A stretch of DNA of 64,000 nucleotides from Prosthecobacter sp. (GCA_019186985.1 JABARQ010000002.1:1-64000); one strand, 5' to 3'. Counted from the first letter of the stretch, positions 43,841-53,991 are shown. Notes: generated by a model not told the origin, from the letters alone. Numbers and translations are program-made.

Positions 43841-46426
43841 TCAGGGGGCTTCGACGAGCACTTCTCCGGATCGGCCACCGATGGGCACGAGGCCGCGGCC
43901 GAAGCCGTAGCCTCCCTGGAAGAAGGTGCCGTAAAAGTTCACATGCCGGGTGCCCCCGGGCGGGATGATCCTGCCGCTGAACCAGCCGGTTTTGGCGTCG
44001 ATCGTCATGGAGCATTTTCCGGGGTTGTCAGGCTCGGTGATCCTGACGCCGTTGGTTTCGGAAATGAGGAGTGTGTTGCTGGTGCCGTCGATGACGGTGC
44101 CGCTGTTCAGAAAGCGCACGCTGCCGTCACCGAGGGAGGTGTTGAACTCCTGGGTGACGCGCTGGTTTTTTGCCGGGGGCGTGTAGCGGACGGCCCAGCA
44201 GGAGATGTTCTGGAAGGGCAGGGCGGTGTGAAAGGCGTCCTTGACGCGCCAGGGTTTCATCCAGCCAAGCTGGGTTTGCGCACCTGGATGCTGGGTGCCG
44301 AGCCCCAGGTCGCAGGTGCCGTAGAAGTTGCCCGCCTTGCCGTAGAGGGGCAGCATGAAGGCGCATTCGCCGCGCGACTGGCCGTCGGGATCCGACTGGG
44401 CGACGCGGCTGGAGAAGGTCAGGGGCTGATCATCGGCGGTGCGTCCCACGAAGCGCACGCTGCCATCCGTGAGCGCCGTGACGGTGATGGCGGCGGGGGC
44501 CTGGACGGAGCCGCCGCCGATCCCTTCGCAATACAGCGTGTACCTGCCAGCCTGGGGGGCGATGGCATCCTTGCCATTGTAAGGCAGGAAACGGATGACA
44601 CCGTCGGACCAGTCGCCCTCAGGATCACGCAACGAGGCGTTGCAGCGGCTCCAGCCTTCGGCGAAGCGGAGACGAAGGCCGATGGAGGGGCGGTTGTTCC
44701 TGGCGAAGTGAGCCACCAGTTGTCCGTAGGCGTCGAAGAGGCCGGAGAAGCGGTAGCTGGCCCCCATGTAGTCGACGGTGCCTGAAGCACTGCCTCCGCC
44801 GGTGACGGTGCATTTGACCAGGGCGCCCCAGCCCTGGGTGTCGAGCAGGCCGCAATAGGAGCCCGGCCTGGGCACGAAGAAGTCGTCATCCTCCACGATG
44901 ACAACGGTGTTGCTGGCGCCGTCGGTGACCGAGCCAAGCTGCGGGGCGGCGGTCAGCTCCACGCTGAAGCTTTCCGTGCCTTCGAAGCTGGCATCCTGAT
45001 AGGTTGGAATGGCGATCGAGGCGCTCATCTGGCCGGGCTGGAGGTAGGCCGTGCCTGAGAGGGCCTGCATGTCAACGCCGGCGAGGCAGGTTGCGGATTG
45101 AACGCGCCAGCCGACCGCCACCTGACGGTCCATGCCGCCCTGACGGCGCAGTTCCACATAGGCGGTCTGACCTTCCCGGACCCGCAGTTCACGCCATGCC
45201 AGAGCGCATTCAGCCGAGCGTGACTCTTCGCCAATGATGACGGTGTTGCTGGTGCCATCCTGGATGCCAAGACCACCGGTGGTGTCGGTGAAGCCGACGC
45301 CGAAGGCCTCGGGGGATTCTTCCTCGATGTTGGGCAGGATGGTGAACTGGGCGACCGAGGAGCGTGTGCCAGGGGGCAGGTTCAGGATGCCTCCGGGGAT
45401 GGAATAGTCCACCCCTGCCGAGGCTGCGGCAAAGCCGTCGACGCCCTCGCTGATGAAGCGAACGCTGCCGTCGCCATCGCCGCGCAGCTTGAAGAAGCGG
45501 CAGTCCGCACGGGCGTCCATTTCCGAGACGCGGTGCTGCTCCTGGGCCCAGGCCAGGGTTCCGGCGCTGCCTTCGGGATACCAGGAAAGCCAGATCCGGC
45601 TGTCGGGGCGGCCCGTGCCGCTGGTGCAGGCGATGTAGCAGCCCTGTCCGGCGAGGAATGAAAGCTGGACACGGGTCGAGTTGTCCAACGTGCTGCCGGA
45701 GCCCGATGCCAGCAACGTGCCGGGCTGGCCGGAGACCGAGCTGAAGACGTGGATGCTGAAGCCGTCAAAGGTCGTGTTGTCCCACTGACGGGAGCCGACG
45801 AGGTCAAACTGGTAGTTTCCCGAGGCTGGGGCGGTCCATTCAAACCAGATGGCAGGCTGGGAGAGACCGAGCCCGGTCTGGCCGGAGCTGCTGATCGCAC
45901 CCCGGTTGCCTCGGACGATGGTGCCGCTGGCGCCCGTCAATGTCTCCGCGTCCTGCCAGTGATTGTTGGTGACCTCGACAAACCGCCAGGACATGTCAAA
46001 CGGCTGGGCCGCATCCACCACGAGGTAGGCCTGCTGGCCGCGGTCAAGGTTCACCGAGAGCTTTTCCGTGTTTGGAAACACCGTGTTGGAGGTGCCGTCG
46101 GCAAAGGTCTGCAACGGGATGGTGGTGGCGGGATTGCCTGGATAGCGCAGCTCGGCCCGCAGTCCCTGGGTGTCCGGGATTTCGACGATGAGGCGTCCGT
46201 TGGCCGGTGCGGAGTAGCGGTACCAGACCGTGTTTTTGGCTGGCAGGCCGCCGACATTTGGTTCGCCTGGCTCGGCCGTGGCCTTGCCGCCGCCCTGGCC
46301 GGAATAGCTTCCCTCCCGTTCAGTCAGGAGGAGGGTGTTGCTGACGCCGTCATTGACCGGTTTTTGCTGGGCCCAGGCGGGTGCCGACAGGAAGAGGAGG
46401 GCAAGGAGAGAGGGGAGGCGTTTCAT
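43841..46426 (-). CDS. Secreted Calx-beta-like protein with repeated DUF1559-type motifs
   Basis: The protein has 861 residues with a signal peptide of about 20 (PAWAQ). It contains five DGxSNT motifs (D26, D110, D390, D502, D780), most followed by hydrophobic residues and an acidic residue. It also has three DGSVRF motifs (D319, D654, D767) and one DGVIRF (D608). Both strings are hallmarks of the C-terminal half of DUF1559 pseudopilins, but the prepilin N-terminus is absent. Calx-beta-like segments lie around 325-400 and 430-515. It is probably a large exported, perhaps Ca2+-binding, surface protein. Its stop lies 82 bases from the start of the sialidase-like gene. Confidence 0.75.
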   Translation of the reverse strand: MKRLPSLLALLFLSAPAWAQQKPVNDGVSNTLLLTEREGSYSGQGGGKATAEPGEPNVGGLPAKNTVWYRYSAPANGRLIVEIPDTQGLRAELRYPGNPATTIPLQTFADGTSNTVFPNTEKLSVNLDRGQQAYLVVDAAQPFDMSWRFVEVTNNHWQDAETLTGASGTIVRGNRGAISSSGQTGLGLSQPAIWFEWTAPASGNYQFDLVGSRQWDNTTFDGFSIHVFSSVSGQPGTLLASGSGSTLDNSTRVQLSFLAGQGCYIACTSGTGRPDSRIWLSWYPEGSAGTLAWAQEQHRVSEMDARADCRFFKLRGDGDGSVRFISEGVDGFAAASAGVDYSIPGGILNLPPGTRSSVAQFTILPNIEEESPEAFGVGFTDTTGGLGIQDGTSNTVIIGEESRSAECALAWRELRVREGQTAYVELRRQGGMDRQVAVGWRVQSATCLAGVDMQALSGTAYLQPGQMSASIAIPTYQDASFEGTESFSVELTAAPQLGSVTDGASNTVVIVEDDDFFVPRPGSYCGLLDTQGWGALVKCTVTGGGSASGTVDYMGASYRFSGLFDAYGQLVAHFARNNRPSIGLRLRFAEGWSRCNASLRDPEGDWSDGVIRFLPYNGKDAIAPQAGRYTLYCEGIGGGSVQAPAAITVTALTDGSVRFVGRTADDQPLTFSSRVAQSDPDGQSRGECAFMLPLYGKAGNFYGTCDLGLGTQHPGAQTQLGWMKPWRVKDAFHTALPFQNISCWAVRYTPPAKNQRVTQEFNTSLGDGSVRFLNSGTVIDGTSNTLLISETNGVRITEPDNPGKCSMTIDAKTGWFSGRIIPPGGTRHVNFYGTFFQGGYGFGRGLVPIGGRSGEVLVEAP

Positions 46427-46600
46427 GAGGATGGAGGTGGCTTGAAGTCACAAGCTTACAAAAGGGATGGCGAGTAGAACCAGGGTTAAATCCAGGAGCC
46501 TGTGAAATGCCGCAGGGATTCAGGGGGCGGATTCAAACATCAGCGGCCGGGCGGTGGTCAGCGCCTTCCCTTTGCCGGGCTCTGCCGGGTCACACAGCGC

Positions 46601-48169
46601 TCACAGCTTCTCCAGCATGACCCTGGCGGCGAGGATGGAGGGTACGTTGCTGAAGGCCTTGTCGGCCAGGATGCGCTCGAGAAGGCGGCGGGCGTCCCTG
46701 GGGCGGCCTTCCTTGCGATGGAGGTCGGCGAGGCAGAGCAGGGCGCGGGCCTTGTCGGCGGGCGTGGTGTAGAGCGAGGCGGCGTGCTCGAGCAGTTCGA
46801 TGGCCTGGGCGTTCTGGCCTTCGCTGGCGGAGAGCAGCGCGGTGAGCTCCAGCAGGTGGGGGCGGCCGCGGCTCTCGGCCATTTCGGTCAGCGCCTTCTT
46901 CAGCTCGCGGCTGTCCTGCTTCTGATGCCTGATCGCCAGGCCCTGGTAGAGGGCGTAATCCCGGGCGGAGCCTTCACCGCCCATGGCGGCGCCGGGGCCG
47001 CGGGCGTAGGGCCGGTAGAGCGGGTCGCCGCAGACCACGTTCATCCAGGAGAGAACGGGCGTGGCGTTCCAGGCGGCCTCGGCGACGGTGAACCCGTCTA
47101 ACAAACGTTGATTTAGGACGTCGAAGTGGACGGTTAGGCTCAGGTAGGGCTCGAAGACGTTGCCGAGGGCGACGGCGGCGCCGTGCATGAGGAGCGGGCC
47201 GACCCAGTGGCGGTCGGTGGAGCGGATGGCGGCGGCGCTGTAGCTGTGGAGGTGGCAGGCGACGGCGCCGGGCATGAAGGTGAACTTCGGGCTGGCGACG
47301 GCCCCGGCGGCGGTGGTGGTGTACCAGCCGAAGTAGAAGGCGGTGTCCGGCAGGGGCCAGTGGTCGGGGATGAGCGGCTCCTCCCTGTCGATGTAGACAG
47401 GCACGCCTGTCCTGCGGAAGAGGATGGCGCTGCGGGCCAGCCAGTCCTCGCCCTCCTGGTAGGCGCCGGACTTCAGGGCCATGTCGATGACGGCGCGGCC
47501 TCGCAATCCTTCTTGTTCGGCGAAGAGGGCGTCCTCGATCATGCGGCGGACCGTGCCGGAGTCGGGTGCGTCGAGCCTTGCCACGAGCAGCATGCCGGGG
47601 GCGCCCTGGAACATCTGGAAGCGCACGGGCTGGTTGAAGTAGGGGTTTTTGAAGGCGCCGGCGAGTTCGACGCGGGGCATGCCGAGCATGCAGAGCTCGC
47701 TGTCGACGCTGGCCTCGTCCTCCCTGGCCGTGGCGGGCTTTTCCTGGGCGCGCCGGACCTGGAAGGGAACGCCGCGCATGAGGCAGAGGATGCGTACGCT
47801 GGATTCGCCGACGAGCATGGCCTTCTTCGGGCGGGCGGAGACGGGGTCGTTGATGCTGGAGGCGGTCAGCTTCCACCAGCCGTTGCGGACGAAGGCTTCA
47901 AACAGCGGCCTGCGCAGGAGGCGTTCGTAGTCATCGCGAGAGAGGCTGTCATCGATGGGCAGGTCGAGGCCGATGAGGTGGTCCTTCGCAATGCCGCGTT
48001 TCTGCGCGTAGAACTCGGCCAGTTCGCGCGACTGGGCGAAGTCGCGGTTGTAGACCACGACGGTCTCGCCCTGGAGGTCAAGGGCGGGTTCCTGGGCGGA
48101 AAGCCGGGGCAGGGCGGAGAGCGAAATCCAGCCGATGCAACGGAGGAGATGGAAGACGCGGCGGGTCAT
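46601..48169 (-). CDS. TIGR03790-family secreted protein
   Basis: The protein has 522 residues from ATG 48169, overlapping the upstream MBL gene by 4 bases; the longer frame into that gene is not used. A signal peptide of about 25 residues is present. The TIGR03790 pattern is clear (VVVYNRDFAQSRELAEFYAQ-KRGI near 37, LIGLDLP, and later VASPKFTFMPGAVACHLHSYSA). The C-terminal 120 residues resemble TPR-like helical repeats. The function of the family is unknown; it is common in PVC and Acidobacteria genomes. Confidence 0.85.
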   Translation of the reverse strand: MTRRVFHLLRCIGWISLSALPRLSAQEPALDLQGETVVVYNRDFAQSRELAEFYAQKRGIAKDHLIGLDLPIDDSLSRDDYERLLRRPLFEAFVRNGWWKLTASSINDPVSARPKKAMLVGESSVRILCLMRGVPFQVRRAQEKPATAREDEASVDSELCMLGMPRVELAGAFKNPYFNQPVRFQMFQGAPGMLLVARLDAPDSGTVRRMIEDALFAEQEGLRGRAVIDMALKSGAYQEGEDWLARSAILFRRTGVPVYIDREEPLIPDHWPLPDTAFYFGWYTTTAAGAVASPKFTFMPGAVACHLHSYSAAAIRSTDRHWVGPLLMHGAAVALGNVFEPYLSLTVHFDVLNQRLLDGFTVAEAAWNATPVLSWMNVVCGDPLYRPYARGPGAAMGGEGSARDYALYQGLAIRHQKQDSRELKKALTEMAESRGRPHLLELTALLSASEGQNAQAIELLEHAASLYTTPADKARALLCLADLHRKEGRPRDARRLLERILADKAFSNVPSILAARVMLEKL

Positions 48170-48951
48170 TCCCAGTGAAGCTCCAGTCCATCGTAGGCCA
48201 GCCGGACGTCGGGCGGCAGCAGCGGTTCCTCGCGCGAGTGCATGATCTCGCATTGGAGATGGGTGAAGAAGGTGCGCCGGGGCTGGATCAGGGCATGCAG
48301 GGCGAGCGATTCGGTGAAGTTCAGGTGCGTCGGGTGCTCGGTGTGGCGGAGGGCGTCGATGATGAGCGTGTCCACGCCCTGGATGAGGTCCAGGGTGGAC
48401 TGGGGCAGGGACTTGGCGTCGGGGATGTAGGCGCAGAGCCTGCGGCCATGGCGGGTGAAGAGGTAGCCGATGCACTCGACCTTGCCGTGCTGGACGGGCA
48501 GTGGGGTGAGGGTGGTTTCACCGAGGTGAAAGGGGCCGTGCACGGGCTTGGGGAAGGGCTTCAGGTAGCCGCGGTAGCGGTTCTCGCCGTTGAAGGCGTA
48601 GGTGAACATGCGTTCTAGCACCTGCAGGCAGGAGGGCAGGGCATGGACGGGCATGAAGGCATCCGCAGGGATGGTGAAGCGGCGCAGCTCATCGAAGCCC
48701 GTGAGGTGGTCCATGTGCGGATGGGTGAAGACGGCGGCGTCGAGATGACGGATGCCGGCGCGCAGGCACTGGGTGCGGAAATCCGGGCCGGTGTCGACAA
48801 CCCAGGCCGCCTCGGGCGTGCGCACCCAGATGCTGGAGCGCAGCCGTTTGTCACGAGGGTCGGTGCTGCGGCAGGTTTCACAGTCACAGCCGATCATCGG
48901 AATGCCGACGGAGGTGCCGGTGCCAAGGAAGGTGAGCGTGAAGTCCGTCAT
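48166..48951 (-). CDS. MBL-fold metallohydrolase, PhnP-like
   Basis: The protein has 261 residues. The zinc motif HPHMDH at 77-82 and a cysteine set GCDCETCRS at 21-29 are typical of the PhnP/YcbJ group. FLGTGTSVGIP opens the fold and VDTGPDFRTQ marks the first metal-site strand. PhnP is a cyclic phosphodiesterase, and other members process tRNA or octanoyl esters, so the substrate is open. It overlaps the downstream TIGR03790 gene by 4 bases, indicating co-translation. Confidence 0.88.
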   Translation of the reverse strand: MTDFTLTFLGTGTSVGIPMIGCDCETCRSTDPRDKRLRSSIWVRTPEAAWVVDTGPDFRTQCLRAGIRHLDAAVFTHPHMDHLTGFDELRRFTIPADAFMPVHALPSCLQVLERMFTYAFNGENRYRGYLKPFPKPVHGPFHLGETTLTPLPVQHGKVECIGYLFTRHGRRLCAYIPDAKSLPQSTLDLIQGVDTLIIDALRHTEHPTHLNFTESLALHALIQPRRTFFTHLQCEIMHSREEPLLPPDVRLAYDGLELHWE

Positions 48952-48999
48952 GCGTGGGAGGTGCGGGCGTGCAATCGGGGCTCCTGGGTCTCCAAGGTC

Positions 49000-50115
49000 T
49001 CAGGAGCGTGCTTCCTTGATGAGCAGTTCGGCGATCTTTTCGGCGGAGTTGCGGACCGCGAGCTTGCTGGCGGCGCGTTTCATCTCGTCGGCCTTTTTCG
49101 GCTGCTGAAGGATGGCGCGCACGGCGTCGGCGAGGACGTCGGCGTTCAGGTCTTTTTCCGGAAGGATGCGGGCGGCGCCGGCCTTGTCGAAGATCTCCGC
49201 GTTGCGGGTCTGGTGATCCTCGGCGGCGTGGGGATAAGGAATGAGAAGGCTGGGCACGCCGAAGTAGGCCAGTTCCGACATCGAGGAGGCACCGCTGCGG
49301 GCGATGGCGAGGTCGGCGGCGCGGTAGGCGAGGTCCATGCGATGGCAGAAGGCGGCGACGTGCTGGGGAAGCATGGGGTGCTTCGCATAGACGTCACGCA
49401 CCTCCTCGTAGTCGGTCGGGCCGGCGATGTGCAGGACCTGGATGCCCATTTTTTCAAACTGCTCCAGCGCCATGCCGACGACGCGGTTGACGCCGCGGGC
49501 GCCCTGGCTGCCGCCCATGATGAGCAGGGTTTTCTTCTTGGGGTCGAGCTTGAAGAAGGCGTGCGGATCCTCCTTGGAGGCCTCGCGCATCGTGCTGCGG
49601 ATGGGCGTGCCGACGACACGGATGTCCGGGTGCGCGGCGAAGTGCGCCTTGCAGGCGTCGAGGCCGCAGAGGACGATGTCGGAGTAGCGGGCGTTGAGGC
49701 GGTTGGCCTTGCCGGGGATGGCGTTGCTTTCGTGGATGAGGGTGCGGCATTTTTCCTTCCGGCCTGCATAGAGCGGGGCAAAGGAGGTGAAGCCGCCCAT
49801 GCCGAGGACCACGCTGACCTGGCGGTCGCGGATGATCTTCCGGCACTGCCGCATGCCTTTCCAGAGGCCGGACAGGAAGCCGATCATCTTGGGGGACCAG
49901 GGCCTGGGCATCGCCAGGAAGGGCACTTTTTCGAAGCGCAGGTCCTTGTGGCCGGAGGCGGCGATGGAGTCGATCTTCTTTTCGCTGATGAGCAGGGTGA
50001 CATCGTGGCCGCGGGCGCTGAGGACCTCGGCGACGGCGATGCCGGGAAACAGATGCCCGCCGGTGCCGCCGCAGGCGATGAGCACATGGATGGGCTTGGA
50101 GGAGTTTTTCTTCAC
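49000..50115 (-). CDS. murG: UDP-GlcNAc:lipid II GlcNAc transferase
   Basis: The protein has 371 residues from GTG 50115, chosen because the conserved GGTGGHLFPG follows within 20 residues and the length matches MurG. Longer in-frame starts add non-conserved sequence. Later signatures are GGFTSFAPLYA near 110, IHESNAIPGKANR near 130, GGSQGARGVN near 195 and PYPHAAEDHQTRNA near 285. MurG adds GlcNAc to lipid I at the inner face of the membrane. No other mur or fts gene is adjacent, so it lies outside a dcw cluster. Confidence 0.95.
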   Translation of the reverse strand: MKKNSSKPIHVLIACGGTGGHLFPGIAVAEVLSARGHDVTLLISEKKIDSIAASGHKDLRFEKVPFLAMPRPWSPKMIGFLSGLWKGMRQCRKIIRDRQVSVVLGMGGFTSFAPLYAGRKEKCRTLIHESNAIPGKANRLNARYSDIVLCGLDACKAHFAAHPDIRVVGTPIRSTMREASKEDPHAFFKLDPKKKTLLIMGGSQGARGVNRVVGMALEQFEKMGIQVLHIAGPTDYEEVRDVYAKHPMLPQHVAAFCHRMDLAYRAADLAIARSGASSMSELAYFGVPSLLIPYPHAAEDHQTRNAEIFDKAGAARILPEKDLNADVLADAVRAILQQPKKADEMKRAASKLAVRNSAEKIAELLIKEARS

Positions 50116-50281
50116 GGATGGGGGAAAGGGTTCCGGAGATGAACCGGGGCTGCTTTCTAGCGATGAAGGCCTGTCTGGAAACCCGAATCTGCGCGAAAAA
50201 GCAAGCTTTGTCCGGGAGGCTGGGAGGTGGACAGCATAGGACTTGCCCACCATGCCCTCCCTGGTGCATGATCCCGGCCCT

Positions 50282-50848
50282 GTGAGGTTTCTTTCCCATC
50301 TGATCCTGATGACCGCCCTGAGCGCGCTGAGCGGCGCCGCCTGGGTGGCGCATCGTCCGGCACCCATTCCATCGCTGCCGGAAGCACGGCCTGAGGGGCG
50401 GCAGCGCGACCTGGTGGATGACCTCAAGCAGGCGTCCATCAAGGGGGCGGGCATCCTGGAGGTCAGCCAGGCCGAGATCAACCGCCACCTGGCGCGTGTG
50501 CTGACGGCGAGGACCGACGAGTCGCTGGGCAGCCGGGTGAAGCTGGAGGCGGTGCGTGTGGAACTGCTGGAGGACCTGGCGAAGGTCACCGTGGTCTGGA
50601 ATGTGCTGGGGCATCGCAGCACCGTGACGCTGGACCTGGCGGTGAACCGGCTGGAGAAGGTTTTTCGGATTGAAGTGGTCGGCGGAGCCTACGGTCACCT
50701 GCCGGTGCCGCGAGGCATGCTCAGGCCCCTGGCTCCCGTGCTGAGGGGGCTGGGTGAAGCTTTGCGGCCGGAGATTCAGGCGCTTTTCCAGATGAACCAG
50801 GTCACCATCGCCCCGGGCAAGCTGCTGCTGGATCCCCGTTTTCCCTGA
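50282..50848 (+). CDS. Membrane-anchored hypothetical protein
   Basis: The protein has 188 residues from GTG 50282; ATG 50252 is an alternative. One hydrophobic segment (about 2-20) is followed by an exported domain of about 160 residues containing VSQAEINRHLARVL and a beta-rich centre. The pattern resembles proteins with a lipid-binding or SRPBCC-like beta domain, but no family is certain. It is followed 35 bases later by the 1035-residue exported protein. Confidence 0.6.
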   Translation: MRFLSHLILMTALSALSGAAWVAHRPAPIPSLPEARPEGRQRDLVDDLKQASIKGAGILEVSQAEINRHLARVLTARTDESLGSRVKLEAVRVELLEDLAKVTVVWNVLGHRSTVTLDLAVNRLEKVFRIEVVGGAYGHLPVPRGMLRPLAPVLRGLGEALRPEIQALFQMNQVTIAPGKLLLDPRFP

Positions 50849-50883
50849 ACCCTGCCGTGTCCCTTCTCACTCACGTCACGCCC

Positions 50884-53800
50884 ATGTCCTTCCGTTTGTC
50901 CGCCGTTCTGGTCACGGCTTTTTCCTGCGCTCTGGCAGCATCCGCCCAGCAGTCCGCGACTCCGCCCGAAGTGCCTGCCGGTGCGGCCAAGCCCGCCGTC
51001 CCCGTGGCGCCGCCGATGCCCGGCCAGGTCAAGGCCGAGCCAACGGCCTCACCGTCCCAGGGCAGGTTGCCGGAGATGCCGGCTCCTGCCATTTCGCCGG
51101 TGCCTCCGACGCCTTTGAGCAAGTCCCAGGGCACCGTTCCCTCGACCAGCGGCAGCGGTCAGTTCATCGTTCATGGCAACGACCTCAGGCTGCGCAACGC
51201 CTTTTCAGCGCGCTGTGACGAGATCAGGGATGAGCTTTCCAAGCTGCTTCGCGACCCGCAGCCCTGGGTGCTGCCGGTGGTCGTGCTGTTGAATTCCGGA
51301 GAAAACGCCCGCCAGGCACCGCGCAGCGTTTCGACAAGCCTGGCTGAGGTGGCCGGCGGAGGCTTTCATCTGCAGGTGACGGTGAACCTGCGTCCTGACC
51401 TGCGCTCCCAGGACCTGCGTGCCGAGGTGGTGCGCGCGCTGCTTCTGGAGCGCGTGCTTCGCAGCCAGCCCGCCGTGACCAGCAAGCGGACGCTGCTGCT
51501 GCCCGAGTGGATGCAGGTCGGCGTCATCAAGGCCCTGGACTATCGCAAGCAGGCCCGCCCCAGCACCTTGTTCGCCGCGATTTTCAAGTCGGGCAGGATC
51601 TTTGGCATCGAGGAGATCATCGAGGCCTCCCCCACGCAGATGGACGCCCTTTCCAGGACCATTTATGACACCTCCTGCTGCGCCTTGGTGCTGGCGCTGC
51701 TCGACCAGCCCGAAGGCAGCGCGCGCCTCAACCGTTTCCTGGCCAGCCTGGCGACTGACGCACGCTCGGAACGTGAGCTGCTGAACCTGGCCTTCCCCAG
51801 CTTTGCCTCCAGCAAGGCCAGCCTGAACAAATGGTGGGCCTTGCAGCTGGCGAACCTTTCCCGTCCCGGGCTGTCCGAGCCCCTGACTCCTGCGGAGACC
51901 CTGAAGGCGCTCGAGGAGGCGCTGACGCTGCGCTATCAGGCAAAGCCGAGCGAGATTCCCAGGCCGCGCCCTGTTCCTGTCCTGGCCAGCCTGGCGGCGC
52001 CTGAGAAGGAGCGTGAAAGGGTGGTCCTGGAGCCCGATCCCGCCGTGCTCGTGGAGGCAGGGGCCGATGAGCCCGGCAGGCTGAGGTCCTTCATTTCGAT
52101 GCTCAACCCCTTCTCGCGACGCAAGACAAGCAACGCCGCCATCATCGAGTCGGCCATCGAGGAGGCCGCCATCGAGGAGGCGCGCTCACAGGAGGATCAG
52201 AGCAGCGAGATCGTGGCCGCGGACGTTCAGGCAGGGGCTGTGGCCTCGGAGGGGCCCAGGACGGTGCCGACGGACGAGCGGAAGGGTTTTTTCAATCGTT
52301 GGTTCGGCGGCGGGGACGCGCCGGAGAAGGTGAAGCCGCAGGAAGAAAGGGCTGCGGAGGTCGAAAAGACGGAGGCAGGAGAGGGCGCGGCACCCTCCGG
52401 TGAGATCGTTCCGGCAGGCAGGCCTTCACGCTGGAATCCGCTGAACTGGTTCAGGCGTGACAAGGAGGCCCTGGAGTCCTCCGAAGCCGAGCCCGGGCTT
52501 GAGACGTCCTCGCTGGACTTCTGGCGTGGAGATCATCCGGCCGCCCTGGTGATGCAGCAGGAGCTTGTTCCCGCCACGCCTCCCGCCGAAGCCAAGCCAA
52601 CCTCCGCCGTCGAGGTTCCGGAGGACAAGCCCCAGCCCAAGAAGCGTGGTTTTCTTGGCATCTTCGGCAGCGGCAAAAAAAAGAAGGACAAGGAGGCTCC
52701 ATCCGCCGAGAGCATGCCCGCCCCGGAGCCTGCGCCAGCCGGGCCCGATGCTTCCAAGGCCAAGGCCGACAAGGAGGAATCCCAGTCCGAAGCGGCTGCC
52801 CCGAAGAAGTCACCGCCGGAGTCTGCGCCAGCCAAGGAGGAGACGGCCGCCGCCAAGAAGGGTGCGCCAGCCAAGGCCACGCTGGTGCCTGTCACCGAAG
52901 AACCGCCGTCCGGTGCGGCTGCCAAGCCCGAGGGCCAGGCCATGAAGGCCGGGGACGGCGCCGCCGAAGCTGATGCCGCCCCGATGCCCGCCGCTGATGA
53001 AAAGCAGGAGGCGGCCACGTCAGGCGCTCCTGGCAAGCGTGGTCCGGTGACCTTGAAGAGCCTGTTCGGCTTTGGCAAAAAGCCTGAGAAGGCCGGGAAG
53101 ACGGAAGAGCCGGAGCCGATGCCTGCCGAGGGAGCTCCTCCCGGAGAAGACAAGGCAAAGATGACGGCCGGGCCGGATGGAGGCACGCCTGATGCCGAGG
53201 CTAAAAAGGAGACGCCCCCGGCGGAGAAAACCTCTGATTCCAAGGTGGCGGACAAGTCGAAGAAGGCCGCCTCCTCGAAGGCTGATGCTGAAAAAGCGGG
53301 GGGGAAGAAGATGGAGAAGTCCCAGGCCGAGGCTCCGAAGATCACGGAAAAAGCTGAGCCCAGGACCATGGAGAAAGCCACACCCACGGTCACTGAAAAG
53401 CCGGTTTCCAAGCCCGTTGAAAAGCCGGAGCCCGCCCGGCCCGCTTCCGAACCGCCCAAGGCTGCGCCTTCTCCGGCACCCGCCATGGCGGAAAAGCCTG
53501 CCGCGCCTGCGCCTAAAGTGGAACCTCCGCCTCCGCCGTCCAAGCCCGTGGAAAAGCCCAGGGACGAGCCGCTGGTGGCGGCCGCCGTGCCGATTGAGGA
53601 TTACGCCGCCATCCTGAAGCGTCCAGATCGCAGGGAAATCCTGCAGCACAACCTGGCCGCGCTGTCGGCCCTGCAGCACCGGAGTTCAGTGCTGTTCCGG
53701 CCCGTGGTCACCGAATACACGGCCCTGGTGGCCGAACTCATGGAAGGCAAGGCCAGGAATGTGGATGAGCGTCTCCAGCGCCTGCGTGAGCGCAGCAGGA

Positions 53801-53991
53801 AGGCCTATGAGCAGAGTCGTGCGGTCCGTGACCTTCTCGATGTGCATGAGGCCAATTCGGCCTCGGCCATGTCCGGCGCCTTTGAGGATTACCTGAAGCT
53901 TCCCGAACGAATTCAGGAAGAGCTGCCGCCGCGTCAGGATGCGATCTCCAGGTACCTGGATGCGCTGGACCTCGAATTTTCGAAGCCCTGA
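50884..53991 (+). CDS. Large exported protein: peptidase-MA-like domain, then disordered region with five short basic-aromatic motifs
   Basis: The protein has 1035 residues from ATG 50884, with a signal peptide of about 21. Residues 95-330 form a folded alpha/beta domain resembling gluzincin 'peptidase MA-like' domains but without an HExxH site. Residues 375-890 are extremely Lys/Glu/Ala/Pro-rich and disordered. They contain five spaced motifs: LNPFSRRK, KGFFNRWFGG, WNPLNWFRRDK, RGFLGIFGSGKKKK and LKSLFGFGKK. Residues 895-1035 are helical with coiled coils. It is perhaps a scaffold binding membranes or a partner through the repeats. Function unknown. Confidence 0.75.
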   Translation: MSFRLSAVLVTAFSCALAASAQQSATPPEVPAGAAKPAVPVAPPMPGQVKAEPTASPSQGRLPEMPAPAISPVPPTPLSKSQGTVPSTSGSGQFIVHGNDLRLRNAFSARCDEIRDELSKLLRDPQPWVLPVVVLLNSGENARQAPRSVSTSLAEVAGGGFHLQVTVNLRPDLRSQDLRAEVVRALLLERVLRSQPAVTSKRTLLLPEWMQVGVIKALDYRKQARPSTLFAAIFKSGRIFGIEEIIEASPTQMDALSRTIYDTSCCALVLALLDQPEGSARLNRFLASLATDARSERELLNLAFPSFASSKASLNKWWALQLANLSRPGLSEPLTPAETLKALEEALTLRYQAKPSEIPRPRPVPVLASLAAPEKERERVVLEPDPAVLVEAGADEPGRLRSFISMLNPFSRRKTSNAAIIESAIEEAAIEEARSQEDQSSEIVAADVQAGAVASEGPRTVPTDERKGFFNRWFGGGDAPEKVKPQEERAAEVEKTEAGEGAAPSGEIVPAGRPSRWNPLNWFRRDKEALESSEAEPGLETSSLDFWRGDHPAALVMQQELVPATPPAEAKPTSAVEVPEDKPQPKKRGFLGIFGSGKKKKDKEAPSAESMPAPEPAPAGPDASKAKADKEESQSEAAAPKKSPPESAPAKEETAAAKKGAPAKATLVPVTEEPPSGAAAKPEGQAMKAGDGAAEADAAPMPAADEKQEAATSGAPGKRGPVTLKSLFGFGKKPEKAGKTEEPEPMPAEGAPPGEDKAKMTAGPDGGTPDAEAKKETPPAEKTSDSKVADKSKKAASSKADAEKAGGKKMEKSQAEAPKITEKAEPRTMEKATPTVTEKPVSKPVEKPEPARPASEPPKAAPSPAPAMAEKPAAPAPKVEPPPPPSKPVEKPRDEPLVAAAVPIEDYAAILKRPDRREILQHNLAALSALQHRSSVLFRPVVTEYTALVAELMEGKARNVDERLQRLRERSRKAYEQSRAVRDLLDVHEANSASAMSGAFEDYLKLPERIQEELPPRQDAISRYLDALDLEFSKP

